Source of the DNA: Diorhabda sublineata
Taxonomy: Eukaryota; Arthropoda; Insecta; Coleoptera; Chrysomelidae
Length of the DNA: 64,000 nucleotides
Direction of reading: 5' to 3'
NCBI RefSeq assembly: GCF_026230105.1
Contig: NC_079474.1
Location: 4,970,187-5,034,186 of the forward strand
The notes under the pieces are model-generated. The model had not been told where the DNA came from. It was given only the letters and a program-made list of their open reading frames with translations, and did no database searches. Each line of letters opens with the position of its first letter. The stretch's first letter is position 1. Positions 12,960 through 23,579 of the stretch are shown one piece after another. A program made the translations under genes and the position numbers.

Positions 12960-13894
12960 AAGTCAACATCCGTTGGGGCCATAACAGTGCTTTGTTTTAA
13001 TTAGGCAGTATGATTCCCCTAGTCCGTGGCAGTTCTGAGCTGACCGTTGAATGGCGGCCGAAGACGATATCTAAATACCGTTTAAGGTAATATGGAACCT
13101 CGCAGCAAGACGGTTCCATAATCATCATAAACTCCAACCGTTTTTCTTGATGTTTTGTCACAAACTTAATTTCTGAACGCAACTATAATCTTTGACATTT
13201 GACAACCCACTAATATGTCGATCAATACCCTAGACAAAGAGTGCATCCTTCTATCTTTCTCTACTTCGTTGATCTTTTGTGTGAGTGGCAATAATCATAA
13301 TTGGCGGCGAAAAATAAAAATTTCGATGATCTTATTCAGAATTTTCTTCCGGGACAGTTGGTTTCCTTCAAATCCACTGGAATTGTCTGGATAACCACCT
13401 CACAATTTGAAGTTGAAAGTAGAATCAGATCAGATCATCAGGCCACGTAACATTGTTGGGCTCTAGTACGTCTGGCCTTTGTGGTGACCATAAATAAATC
13501 GCAAGGCCAGTCGTTGGAAGTTTGCGGAATCAACTTGGATTTTCCCTGTTTCGCGTATGGACAATTATACGTCGCGTGTTCGGGCGTCGATAAACCGTCG
13601 TCTTTGTTTATTCACGCACCACAAAACAGAACAAAAAATATGGTTTATCAGAAAGCTTTAAATTGATTAACAGACTGTATCATAACTGTGTGTGTCTGTC
13701 AATATCAAATTGAAACCTTATAAATAGCCAGTAATTCAGAAAAACTCTGTTTTGTAAGTAAACAACATTATTTGTAATTGAAACCGGGCCTTTTTTTATT
13801 TGTTTTGAATAAAAAACTGCCCGTTCATTTTATACAAACGTTTAGGTCTTGTATTTATCGATTGAGTCAGTACGAAGTCTGCCGGGTCAGCTAG
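12370..13894 (+). mobile_element. Helitron remnant ending in CTAG
   Basis: The left part (12380-12500), with GTAGGGTGCCTTTTGTTAGT and GGCTGGACCGATTTGTATAA, looks like the 5' non-coding region common in insect Helitrons. The right end, CGAAGTCTGCCGGGTCAGCT followed by AG, is a typical Helitron 3' terminus: a GC-rich hairpin-like stretch ending CTAG (13891-13894) with T after it. The end of the helicase gene lies between (13321-13666). The middle, 12560-13300, is not recognisable as Rep/helicase and may be a separate insertion. The left boundary is approximate. Confidence 0.65.
13321..13666 (+). pseudogene. Helitron Rep/helicase C-terminus (PIF1-type helicase)
   Basis: The last part of the rolling-circle transposase: FDDLIQNFLPGQLVSFKS, then after a frame change VRLAFVVTINKSQGQSLEV, the PIF1/RecD-like helicase motif (usual AFAMTINKSQGQSL), GQLYVACSGVDKPSSLF (usual GQLYVACSRVGKPS, so the conserved Arg is Gly) and the terminal block NRTKNMVYQKAL before the stop. 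The final 61 codons are open from 13481. The upstream helicase, Rep HUH motifs and zinc fingers are absent, so it cannot work alone. Confidence 0.8.
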
Positions 13895-14595
13895 TTTTCT
13901 ACAAAATCGTCTTGTAACTTTTTTGACGTATTTGTAGTCATAGATACTTATTAATTCATAGAGTTTTTGCTTTTTCTATGTTTAAGATGGTATTAAAATT
14001 TTTTGATAGATAGCGGTATCTACGCCGTTTGCATTAATGCTTGAGTCATCACTATTTCAGCCTCATATTTTCAAACCAACTTCAGTAACATTGGATACAA
14101 GGAGAGAAAACTTTAATTTTTGTTCTTAAAACCTTACACAAACAATTTTAATATAACACACATTCCTATATCCTTAGAATCAAAGCAGTTCTATTAGCTG
14201 AGATAATGGTTTCGGCACGATGGTACCCCACCTCATTATGCTACAGGGTTAGATAATACTTGAACACTATATTTGGACCGAAGAGGTTATATTGAGTGGC
14301 TGACTGGATAACCGGATTTATCTCCACTGTACTTTATTCTTTGGAATTATTTGAAGTCAGAGACCCGCTAAACATAATATCAGTGAATTCAGCAATATCA
14401 TATTATCTACTTAAAAAAATTGTAAATATAAAGTGATGCATTTGATTTGCAATATTACTCGTTGGCTACTCAAAAAATTCGATATTACGCCAACTTTACC
14501 AGACTAAAGTAAATCATAACAATATATTTCGTTCAGTGAAATTTTCTTACTAATTTTTTGTCATTAAATTCGTTGAAATCGCTTCTCTATTGCAG
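13895..14595. other. upstream intron or flank of the channel exon
   Basis: AT-rich. It ends in a pyrimidine-rich acceptor, TTCTCTATTGCAG, at 14583-14595. No upstream coding exon of the channel was identified. Confidence 0.5.
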
Positions 14596-14777
14596 CCGTT
14601 ACGGATTTCGACGAGTGGATTCTTACAGTTCGCGACTAAGAGCTGGATCGTCGAATTGGTCTTTCGTTTTTGACCCTGCTGGAAGGCTGTGCTACTATTG
14701 GTCCATGGTTGTTTCGTTAGCGTTCCTTTACAACTTTTGGGTCATCATTTACCGATTTGCCTTTCGTGAAATAGACG
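14596..14777 (+). CDS. Cngl: CNG-like cyclic nucleotide-gated channel, exon with S1
   Basis: An internal exon of a CNG-like ion channel, a membrane protein of the six-helix cation-channel superfamily that is normally opened by cyclic nucleotides. It encodes a basic, serine-rich cytoplasmic stretch (RYGFRRVDSYSSRLRAGSS) and then FVFDPAGRLCYYW leading into helix S1 (WSMVVSLAFLYNFWVIIYRF). Splice sites are good: acceptor TTGCAG at 14590-14595 and donor GTAAGT at 14778. The exon enters with the last base of a codon and leaves after the first base; the next exon supplies two bases, giving a Gly codon. The DPAGRL...YYWSMVVSLAFLYN run is what points to the insect CNG-like subfamily (Drosophila CngL type) rather than the CNGA-type channel. 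The start codon lies upstream, outside what I can identify. Confidence 0.88.
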
Positions 14778-16429
14778 GTAAGTACACGTATTTTCATAAC
14801 ATTTTTTTATATTACTAAATTGTTTACCATAAACGGATAATGATATTTATTAGATTGTGATGTGAACAAATTTTTTATAAAAGTTCAAGTTATTACTAAT
14901 TTATATTTTATTGTCAGTAACACTATCGCTTACGTTGCATCGTATCCATCCAGAATCTGATGTTAGAATCAAAAAGCTAACTTAGGCTCAGGTTTTACTT
15001 TACAGCATCCTTCATTCCTGATACATTTTGTATGCTAATTAACTTACACTACTTACCTTGTTTCTTGTCAATATCGGCTCTAAATAGATGCCATTTTCGT
15101 CTTAGTTTTCTCTTTTCACAGATTGAGCTTCTAATTTCCTTTGGATGTTTGTTGCCTTTGGAAATCTGTCTAATAGTAGGGTTATTTTTCCATGTACATT
15201 GTTGTATTTGTTTCACAAATCATTCGATATCTGTATCCAGTTATTCATAAATGTTGATTGGTATTTCTTTATGTGTTAATTAACCGTTAGAATAATTGAT
15301 GAATAATTAAATTGCATGTTCAGTCCTACTCAATTTGCATAAAGTATAATGATAAGTTTCTTATAATAAAATATTCTATCAAATCAGGAAGGTTTTGTGG
15401 ATCGATAGGCCAGTTCGTGAGTTGTTCTTTTCCTTAGTAGTCGTTAGCCTTGATCCCCAGAGTATATTGTTAGCTTTAGAAAGAGAGAGAGGGGTTGTGA
15501 TTATTTTACTTTAGACCGTAAAAAGAATAAAAAACGAAAGATCAAACGATGTTGGAGAAACATGAGAAAAAGGAAAGCTTCATCCTAAAATAACAAACGG
15601 TTATTTCTAGAACTAAAAATTTTTTTTTCATTTTTTTATTTTTTTTTGGGGGGGGGGGGCATCATTTATGAGGAAAACAGGTAAAGCTTGGGCTGCATTA
15701 TTCTCTGTCGTCGATAATTTGACTGGAGAGCTGGTTCACCAGGTTACAGGAAAACCGCAGGAAACCTGCGACGATCGAAGAGGTGTGAGAAGTAGGGTTT
15801 CATCTGATGGCTATGGAAGAATAATCTAAGAAGTTGAGATAATTCGCAGGGATGTCTTCATATACTATTGCTAACAGCCGAAGGGGCGAATAAGGAAGTT
15901 TCCTCTTGGGCTTTGAGGCAAGGAGCCGTCTATTGGCGAGCCAGGGGGTAAGAAGAGCTTGTTTGGTAGTTGGAGTTATTAGATTTGATGGTATAGCGGG
16001 CTTGGATGTCATTTAGATAGCCCGGAACTAGAATTCCAGTCTGAATCAGACTCCAACACCAGAGGTTCCAGTTGCAGAGGCCGCTCCAGACTTGAAAGAC
16101 TATATAACGTCTTAATAAACGTTGGAGACTGTTGTGAGTGTCATGATGAAAGCAGTGTCATCGTGAAATTAAAACAGTAATAACCTCAATAATTAACATA
16201 AACGGTGTTACTGAGGTTGAATCGGCACTTGTATTGGTAGTACCTGCTCGCAGGTGAAAGGTTGCTTAAAGAAGTAGTCGGGTAAGGTGTTATAGACATT
16301 TGCTCTATATTGGATTCATCCCTATTCTATTTCGAGTACCTCGATGAGACAGACTCCGTACTCTGTTAAGAGTATCATTCAGATTGGCCGACCAACTGAG
16401 AGCGTGAGTTATTCCAGTCCCAGATAAAG
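14778..16429. other. first identified intron of the channel gene, 5' part
   Basis: AT-rich intronic DNA. It includes a homopolymer patch (A/T run followed by about 12 G at 15648-15659). The minus-strand frame at 15800-16012 could extend the jockey relic next to it, but no motif supports that. Confidence 0.55.
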
Positions 16430-17020
16430 TGCTTCTTTGCGAATCTCAAGCCTCTCACTCAATTAAAGTTTTGTGGTTGATATCGTTTTCACAAGGAATG
16501 CGGATATTTGAAGATAATGGCTTGAGTATTTCAGGAATTAAGAGTCACTCTCCATTTCCTGCAGTCGATTTCAAAATTGATTCAGAAGATCTTGGGATTG
16601 CAAGTTAAGAGAACACATATTTTGAGCAGAAGCTATTGGTGCGGTTTCTTTTGTATACAATTGGACCTTCACCGTACAGTCGCGAAGGACTGGGGTATCA
16701 TAAAGAAGTGGGACTAGAATGGAGTCTTGTGAAACGTCGGTAAGGAAGGTGGAAAGTTCGGATAGACAATAACTGACTTTGTCGCTAATGAAGCGGTTGC
16801 TGAGAGATGAATGTATCAATGTTATTCGTAGATATAGTAGTCGGATAATCAGAAGCTTCCTAACAAGTCCGGCATTACAGAACTGATTTAAAACCTTCTG
16901 GACATCCACTGTTTTGGTTTTTTCTTGACTTTTCAGAAACGTAGCGATTTTGCTTAAGCACATGTTTCTGAGGGCTTCATAATACTGCCAATGTCGTTTC
17001 ATATTTGATATTGTCAATTA
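16430..17020 (-). pseudogene. jockey-clade reverse transcriptase relic inside the channel intron
   Basis: A minus-strand frame of 148 codons (16571-17017) follows a non-LTR reverse transcriptase with reduced similarity. LIHSSLSNRFISDKVS sits where the family has SYLSNR.F.VKV, and DVSQDSILVPLLYD corresponds to GVPQGSVLGPLLYD (palm motif 4). VQLYTKETAPIASAQ occupies the place of the catalytic FADDTA.LA motif: the two catalytic aspartates are KE here, so the enzyme is dead. Just past the stop, IDCRKWRVTLNS matches the W..KWR...N.T region. It lies antisense to the channel gene in its intron. The clade call rests on motif spacing. Confidence 0.7.
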
Positions 17021-17979
17021 CAGATGTATTCTTCAATTTTATATTCTATACCTGCATGATACAAGTTAATTAATATAGCATTCCGGGTGGGCAATTAAGA
17101 AGGGTCGTCGGTCATATCTCGAATTATATTACAGCTTCAAGGGAATAGAAATAAAAACAAAAGTGCCCCCAAGAAACACCTATACATTATTTTTGCGGTT
17201 TTAGATCCACCACTAGAGTGTATTTGAAACTATGCAATTGAAAAAGGAGTTTTCTTAAAACTTACTCCAATCAAGTGGCACTTTATATGTGTTAATCAAA
17301 TTATTCAGGATTGAAATAGCGAAAAATACATCTCGATATATTTTTTCCGTCATGAGATATCTAAAGAAAAATTTAAACGGCTATTCCGCCAAAACTAAAA
17401 TCAAAAATTTAGTCTGGATAGAAAGTTCTCACATTAACCTACTTCCAATAATTTGCTCTAACAATAATTTTATTATTGCCGCTAGATGACGTTATCTTAA
17501 TGTGAAGCTAATATTACTAACAATGAGAACAAATCAAAAAATAAACCATGTTACAAATCTACCAATTAATAAATTAGTGGCATCCAATTAGACCTTTTTT
17601 TCGTCGGTACAAATAGAAATCTGACCAAGTGAGGTTCTGGAGATCTTGGTGACCAAATAAATTAACTTTGACTTCATTTTTTCCCTGAAGCTGTGATGTA
17701 ATCCGCTCCTGAGATATGGAATTGAAGATTTTCACGAATTTTTCCAGAGAATTATGTGAAATTAAAATATTGGCAACTTTTTCGGATTATAAAAAGTTAA
17801 AAACAGTAATAAAATTTTGTGATTGTAGGATTTAGAAGCATGTCATTTTCTAAAACCATTTTTATAATCCAATAAATTCCATTTTCTATTAGTGGTGAAC
17901 GGACCTGCTGATTACATATGAAAAAAATAATCAATCTTGAAGAGATAGCTACGAAGTTATATGCTTAAACGCTTTTTAG
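17021..17979. other. rest of the intron, with splice acceptor
   Basis: AT-rich. It ends in the acceptor CTTTTTAG at 17972-17979. No coding sequence found. Confidence 0.6.
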
Positions 17980-18221
17980 GTAATACAATTTTGGTATGGT
18001 TCTGTTTGGACTACTTCGCGGATTTTTTATATCTGGTAGATATCATGTTCCATTTCCGGACTGGTTATCTGGAAGATGGTGTACTTCAAACCGATTCGAC
18101 CAAACTACGACATCACTATATGAATTCTACCACCTTCTACATTGACTGTCTGTGCCTCTTACCACTAGATTTTCTCTACCTCTCCGTAGGATTCAATTCG
18201 ATTTTACGTTCGTTTCGTTTG
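17980..18221 (+). CDS. Cngl: CNG-like channel, exon with S2, S3 and start of S4
   Basis: This exon follows 14596-14777 in frame: two bases complete a Gly codon and the frame then stays open to the donor GTAAGT at 18222. It carries S2 (TILVWFCLDYFADFLYLVDI), the S2-S3 linker with FHFRTGYLEDGVLQTDSTKL, S3 (FYIDCLCLLPLDFLYLSVG) and the beginning of the S4 segment (SILRSFRL). HFRTGYLEDGVLQTD is highly characteristic of insect and vertebrate CNG channels. Length is 242 bp; it ends in phase 0, which fits the next exon. The intron after it contains a transposon on the same strand. No stop or frameshift is present, so I take it as functional. Confidence 0.93.
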
Positions 18222-18668
18222 GTAAGTCAAGTTTTTCACTATGATCATGCCTCTTTATGAAAAATAATCTAATGACAAAAGCCTGTTGACAGAAGCAGTA
18301 TTTTATTTTTTAATAGATAGACCACTTTTAGATCGACGAATATGCGTGGATTATACGTAAAAGTGTTTTTTCTACGACCGTCCGTTTTAACCTACTTTCC
18401 TGCACGCATTTTAGTTTTGAAAGTAAAATTATACAAATTTTGACCTTTTTTACTTCGGAGGTTATAACTATTGTTATTACAGGTAAAGAAATATCTACGA
18501 AATAGTCCATCAAATAAAATTTAAACCTTTCTTTTGAAAATACATATAAAATAATAAAGATATTTATACCCAGGCGTGTAATTGTTACTAAAACGTCAAA
18601 GTGACAGAATAAGTACAATCTTCTTCTAAATTAAACTACATTAAACCGAATCCGATACAATAATATTA
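18222..18668. other. intron 2 of the channel, left part
   Basis: Begins with donor GTAAGTC. AT-rich, nothing else recognised before the nested recombinase element. Confidence 0.6.
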
Positions 18669-19643
18669 ATGGATTCATCCGACGAAGAACTTCCCGAAGC
18701 CATTTTGAAGGCTGCAAATGAAGCTAATTCCGAGCTGTTACCTGCCAAATCCAGATTAAGGTATGAGAAGCAATATCATAATTTTGTCACTTGGTGTAAG
18801 GAGAAAGGGGCCAAAAATTTGGATATAGGATACTTCCATAAGCTAACGTCGTTTCTTAAACAAAAAAATATTTGTTTTCGAGCACAGAAAGCGCAAGTTT
18901 TTACCAAAGAATATATATCCAGAGTTATTCTAGCTCCCGATATACCCGGTATACCTGATGATTAAAGTGAGTACCATTTTGGCTGGCGCTCTCCGCAGAT
19001 CCGAGCTTGTAAATATCACTGTCGACGACATTCAAGATGAAGGCAACCTAATTGTTGTGAAAATTTCTGATTCCAAAAATCATTCGTCAAGATCATTTGT
19101 TTTATCTGAAGAAATAAATGATGGAACCTATTTGACGTTGTACAGAAAGTACGCAGATTTACGACCACCTACCACTCCACACCGCCGATTTTTCATTCAT
19201 TATAAGAATGCGTTGGCGTAAACACTTTTGGTAAGATGCCAGCAGAGTTTGTTGCATATTTACGCGTACCTAATCCGGAACGTTATAGAGGACACAGTTT
19301 CGGGCGTTCTTCGGCAATGTTCCTAGCAGACTCCGGCGAAGAAATAACCAACATAAAGCGCCTCGGTGGCTGGAAGTCTACTACTGTGGCTAAGAGTTAT
19401 TTGGAGGACTCCGAGAATCAGAAGAAAAAAATATTAAATAAAAATCTCTGTACTCCAAATGACTTAAAACCGTTGCCGTTGCCGTCACCGTCATCTTTAT
19501 GCGACCTGCAATCGATGCCATCCTCATCGACGTCATCTACCTTCCAGCTGAAACCAAATAATTCCACTGGACCGGCAATTCCTACTAATCTACAGAATGC
19601 AACAAATTGTGTTTGCAATATTAATATTTATAATAATCAGTAA
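18669..19643 (+). pseudogene. Crypton-type tyrosine recombinase, broken, nested in the channel intron
   Basis: Three overlapping or adjacent frames make up one gene. 18669-18965 starts MDSSDEELPEAILKAA and holds the N-terminal SAM-like region (SRLRYEKQYHNFVTWC). 18958-19221 holds ILAGALRRSELVNITVDDI, the first catalytic Arg box, and RFFIHYK. 19236-19643 holds GHSFGRSSA, LKR-type KRLGGWKST and VAKSYLEDS with the nucleophile Tyr. Breaks: about 50 codons seem missing after FVTWCKEKGAKN; frameshifts lie near 18955 and 19220; the HxxR box reads HSFG-R, so the usual Arg is Gly; the usual His before GGWK is Leu. The C-terminus is Ser/Pro-rich. This family is widespread in insects as mobile Crypton-like genes. 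No terminal repeats are expected or seen. Confidence 0.8.
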
Positions 19644-19869
19644 TTTTGGTTAAAGTTTTGAATATTATTATGTTTTCTGGAATAGAATAATTTTAGAAAA
19701 ATGGGTTGGTATACTTTTTTGTATATACGGTTGTAGAAAAAATAATATTACTAACTCATGCGTAAAGTATCTTTCCCGCATTTGAGCGCTTGCCCGAACT
19801 CCGCTCCGATTTGTTTAGAAAATATCAAAAAATTTATTCGACTAACAGCTTGTACTTTTATGTTCCAAG

Positions 19870-20269
19870 GTGAAGATCTACAGATTCTGGGCGTTCATGG
19901 ACCGTACAGAACGTCACACCAATTATCCCAACCTCTTCAGATCGAGCAGTCTCATCCACTACCTCCTAGTGATATTCCACTGGAACGGCTGTCTGTTTCA
20001 CATAATACTAAAAAATGACGGTTTTGGTTCTAAAAACTGGGTGTACAGTGATTCTGAAAGTACAGACTATGTGAAAGCTTATTTACAAAGTTACTATTGG
20101 TGTACGTTGGCGTTAACGACTATCGGGGATTTACCGAGACCTAGAAATAAGGGGGAATATCTTTTTGTGATTTTTCAGCTGCTTTTTGGATTGTTGCTGT
20201 TCGCTACAGTATTGGGTCATGTAGCTAACATTGTCACATCAGTATCGGCTGCAAGAAAAGAATTTCAGG
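19870..20269 (+). CDS. Cngl: CNG-like channel, exon with S4 end, S5, pore and S6
   Basis: Starts after the acceptor TTCCAAG (19863-19869) in phase 0 and ends before donor GTAAGT at 20270, leaving one base of a codon. It encodes VKIYRFWAFMDRTERHTNYP (S4-S5 linker), S5 (LIHYLLVIFHWNGCLFHIIL), the pore turret with GFGSKNWVY, the pore helix and filter SYYWCTLALTTIGDLPRP, and S6 (LFVIFQLLFGLLLFATVLGH) running into VANIVTSVSAARKEFQ, the start of the C-linker. The filter ends in TIGD where CNGA subunits have TIGE. The C-linker and cyclic nucleotide-binding domain exons were not found downstream in this window, so either the next intron is longer than about 43 kb or I missed them. Reading frame intact. 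Confidence 0.93.
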
Positions 20270-21959
20270 GTAAGTTTCGTCAACTTATTGTTTGTTTTGC
20301 TTCTCTACTACACCGCTCAATAAGTTCCGAGTCTGGTAAACACTTTCTAAAAACTACATGCTGAAATTACAACATTCTAAACCGGCATATTGAATGTTTG
20401 GAAGAATGACATAGTTTTAATTTGCGCAAAAATGTGTCCATGATAAAGCTTTGCTTATAATGGGTGTCGTGATTGCTCTCAGCTGATCAAACCAACTAAA
20501 AATCGATTATACAAAGCTGTTGTGCTGTTCTGAGTTGTTTAAAAATAATAAATAAGTTTTTCACGATGCCATATAACAATTGTTAAATAGACAGCAGCTG
20601 ATTAAGGCCTTCCATAGCGTCTACAAACTCGGATATAATATACGCACCTAAATAAGGTGGAAATTATCCATGATGAATATTGGTTAGATTGAATATGAGA
20701 CTAATGTCATCAAATACAGAAGAAATTAGATGATCTAAAAAAAATATAATTGAGAAAGTTGGGCTTATATACCTGATCTAACCTCCAGATAATGCTAGCT
20801 TTTGGCACACTTCAAAAGCATGATTTACGTGAAAAAATTTGGTTTTGATAAATGAATAATTACCGGCATTGAAAGCGAAGGAAAGTTGTGTTATGGAAAT
20901 TTTGAAGAAACGTTTAAAGATTTAGATTCGAACCCGGGACTTATTGAGTGGAACGACTAAATTCGATAATCGTGATTAAAACTCTGCAGTTGCTTAAGAA
21001 ACATCGCTCATACCTTCAACAGTTATTGTATTTATTGAAAAACGTGTCAAATATTTTTAATAGATGACTTCATCAACTGTAATTGATGGAAAAAGGTAAG
21101 TAAATGAAAAAGTCATTCAATAGTTCGTCAAAATGTCATTGAAGATCAACTCTCATAGTAGTTTCTCAACTGATTTTGATTGATTTACTTTTAATCTCCC
21201 ATATAGTACATTTTCATTATCCTCTAATGAAACTTTTTATCTACACGAATAAATTAGCTCCTTTTCTGCTTTCATAAAATTTATTACTTGACATCACTTT
21301 TTTGGCTCTTCTTTTATAAACTCCTATTCTTTTTGATATCATCATAGGAGCTTGGTAAGTTGTGGTCATCTGCTGAAATTTCTGGATCAATTTTCAATTT
21401 CTGGTCTACTGACGTTATATCGTCACAGACTTTTATATATCTTAGGATTTCTACTTTCTGATTTGATGACGTTATATTAGTACAGATTTTCATAAATTTT
21501 CTTTGGTTATATTCTTTTTTTCTTCTTCTTCACCAGCTCATTCAAAAGAATGTGGTTTAAGCTACTACAAACTATAGAAAATAATAAAATATGGTCAATG
21601 AATAGTATTCTTTTACCCAAACATATTTCATTCACTTTATCCGTAAATAGTATCGAGATTTAACAGAAAATTGGCATTTTATTAACTTAATCAACTACCA
21701 ATTGAACTTCAAGAAAGTATAGATAGAAAACCGTTGGGATTTCAATGGGAGTATATGGAAATTTTTGTATGGAATATGATTTTGGTTTAGGGATACACCT
21801 AGTATGAGGCACCGCAACCCCTCAGAGCTGGGGTTACAATTATATCTGCTCTGGAAAACCTTGTCTAAGTGTGTCGTTCACCAACTATTACGACGAGAAA
21901 TATCATGAATCATTTTGGTTTTCAATGTTCTGTTTGTTTATTAAAGATTCATACAAAAA
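20270..21959. other. intron or intergenic DNA, with a tRNA B-box-like site at 20925-20945
   Basis: AT-rich. On the minus strand, about 20945-20925, the sequence CCCGGGTTCGAATC resembles an RNA polymerase III B box (GGTTCGANTCC). A degraded tRNA-derived SINE is possible, but no A box or tail is convincing. No channel exon was recognised. Confidence 0.4.
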
Positions 21960-22720
21960 AAAGCTTTGATATCGCCAGTAAAGCCCATATGGTTATAGTC
22001 CATACAGTCCAGGTCGCTATCGGCTAACACACAAAATCGTAGGCAGAAACAGATCATTATTATGAATACCGATTTGGAAACATTCTGGAGTGGAGTAGAA
22101 GCAATCCGATCAAGTTTAATTCGGCAAAGAATAAGTCTACTGTTACAAAGAAGGCTGGTACTGTAGCTCAGGATTTGGTCCTGGACGTAAAATATTAATA
22201 TCACCAAATATTGGCTTGTGGGGCATTGAGGTTTAAAGCAAAGTGTCCTGGTAGATTCACGTGGCTGATTTAGCCAAAAACTTGGAGCAATTTTTAAGAC
22301 CAAAAAGCTATATACTCCGCATCAGCTTCTAATTCTCTACATGGCCCAAATTCGTCCATTTTTGGACTATTGGTAGCTCGGCTCCCAAGCATACTCTGAA
22401 GATGCTCGACTCAATACAGAAGAAAGAAGTTCGACTTCTCTAGGCGATCCAGAGTTGTCCAGAAGCGGCGACTTGCTTTTTTGAGTTGTTAAACATAATC
22501 CCACCTAGAGCAGACCTACTCTACAGCCATTAACACCGAGTTCGCTTGCAGACGCCCGAACTTCAATTTATTCGTACTCATTTCTTTGGAGAAGTGCAAG
22601 CCTGTGGAATCAGCTACCAAGTCTTTCCGGCCCAAAGTTAAAAATTTGGGAGTTAGAGAAATAAAGAAACAAAACAATGCGCTGTTGGGTTGGTGGAAAA
22701 GACTGCGACTGTACAATTTG
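21960..22720 (+). pseudogene. CR1-superfamily non-LTR retrotransposon ORF2 tail
   Basis: Plus-strand frames, with frameshifts and stops, show the region after the reverse transcriptase palm: ISPNIGLWGIEV (family: the NMLGIEV block), WIHVADLAKNLEQFLRPKSY (family: W..HV..IAK......L.RAKKYF), a QLL.LYMAQIRPFLDYW-like block, then DARLNTEERSS, WRSASLWNQLPSL. The last piece corresponds to the FFPRTARLWNSLP signature near the C-terminus of CR1/L2-type ORF2. The GDPELS and PT..RPTL pieces lie in between in the expected order. The catalytic core is missing or unreadable, so this is a 5'-truncated dead copy. The opposite-strand frames here are shadows. Confidence 0.7.
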
Positions 22721-22790
22721 TAGTCGCAACATTCGAATGTTGAAGTAACTTTATCAAAATTTTTGATATTTCAGCTCCCTGTATCTCTTA

Positions 22791-23117
22791 GGCTTGTTTC
22801 ACACTTGCCCGACTGTCGTTTAAACGACATCCAACCGATTTATGGCCGACGCCGACACGGAAGTTGCATCTTTTCACATTTAACCGACTGTCGAGGAACC
22901 GACATCAGACCTTCATTCGACACAGGTTCGCGTTGAGTGATGGATCGAAATAAGCTACTAGCATTAATGATCCTGTATAAGCGTTTGAAAAAGGGGTGTC
23001 GGCTTTCCCTCACCAATAGCATAACAGTCGGGTGTCGTTTTACAAATATCGGGGTCGGTCTCGTGTACTCTTAGTCCCTAGTGTCGTGTACACGCCATCG
23101 TTTACACGACAGTTGCC
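22791..23117 (+). mobile_element. PIF/Harbinger deletion derivative with TTA target duplication
   Basis: The element starts GGCTTGTTTCACACTTGCCC and ends ACACGACAGTTGCC. GACTGTCGTTTAAACGAC (22811-22828) pairs in inverse orientation with CGTTTACACGACAG (23099-23112), giving terminal inverted repeats offset slightly by drift. TTA flanks both sides (22788-22790 and 23118-23120), matching the TWA target preference of PIF/Harbinger. The 327 bp interior holds the first codons of a transposase and is rich in the tetra- to hexamer CGACA/TGTCG in both orientations. It is non-autonomous. Confidence 0.75.
22940..23074 (+). pseudogene. Harbinger transposase N-terminal stub
   Basis: A 44-codon frame starts MDRNKLLALMILYKRLKK, resembling the first residues of insect Harbinger transposases (MDRKKI.AL..LYRRLKKR). 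It then runs into terminal-repeat sequence and stops. The DDE catalytic domain is deleted. The antisense frame over the same bases is a shadow. Confidence 0.55.
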
Positions 23118-23579
23118 TTAAGCTAAATGAGATGACAAACCGTTCAAATTACTAATTTTTGACTTTCCTTGTATATTTTATGCTTAACATTTTCTCTTTC
23201 AACAGTGTTTGTAATTCTATAATAAACTATCTATCACTTCATCATAATTTCCATCAAATTGGTGCGAAAAAATTGGTTGCTCAAAAAGGACTAGGTTTCG
23301 AACAATTTCACAAAATAAAGTTACTTCAAGAAATGCCGCTATGTTTCTAGATGCCTTCCAGACTAAGCTCTAAGACATACCATATAAGAAGGAGATAACG
23401 ATAAATTTCTCATCTTAGCATAACTTTCATTAAAATGGATTTTGGATGAAATGTATAGCGAATTCACCAAAAATTCGAATTGCGTGAAAAAATTGGTATA
23501 TTGTATTTTTATTTCTTACACTCATTAATAATTAAATTATTATGTTGCCAAATTAAGAATTCTTTATCTTCTTCATCGT

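Noticed and set aside
15620..15660. Long T run followed by about 12 G as a regulatory or G-quadruplex site
   Set aside because: A single G run cannot form a quadruplex by itself; likely simple-sequence drift or an assembly-prone homopolymer.
19758..20018. 86-codon plus-strand frame overlapping the channel exon
   Set aside because: Out of frame with the exon; the channel reading has splice sites and family similarity.
21941..22303. 120-codon minus-strand frame
   Set aside because: Antisense shadow of the CR1-type relic on the plus strand.
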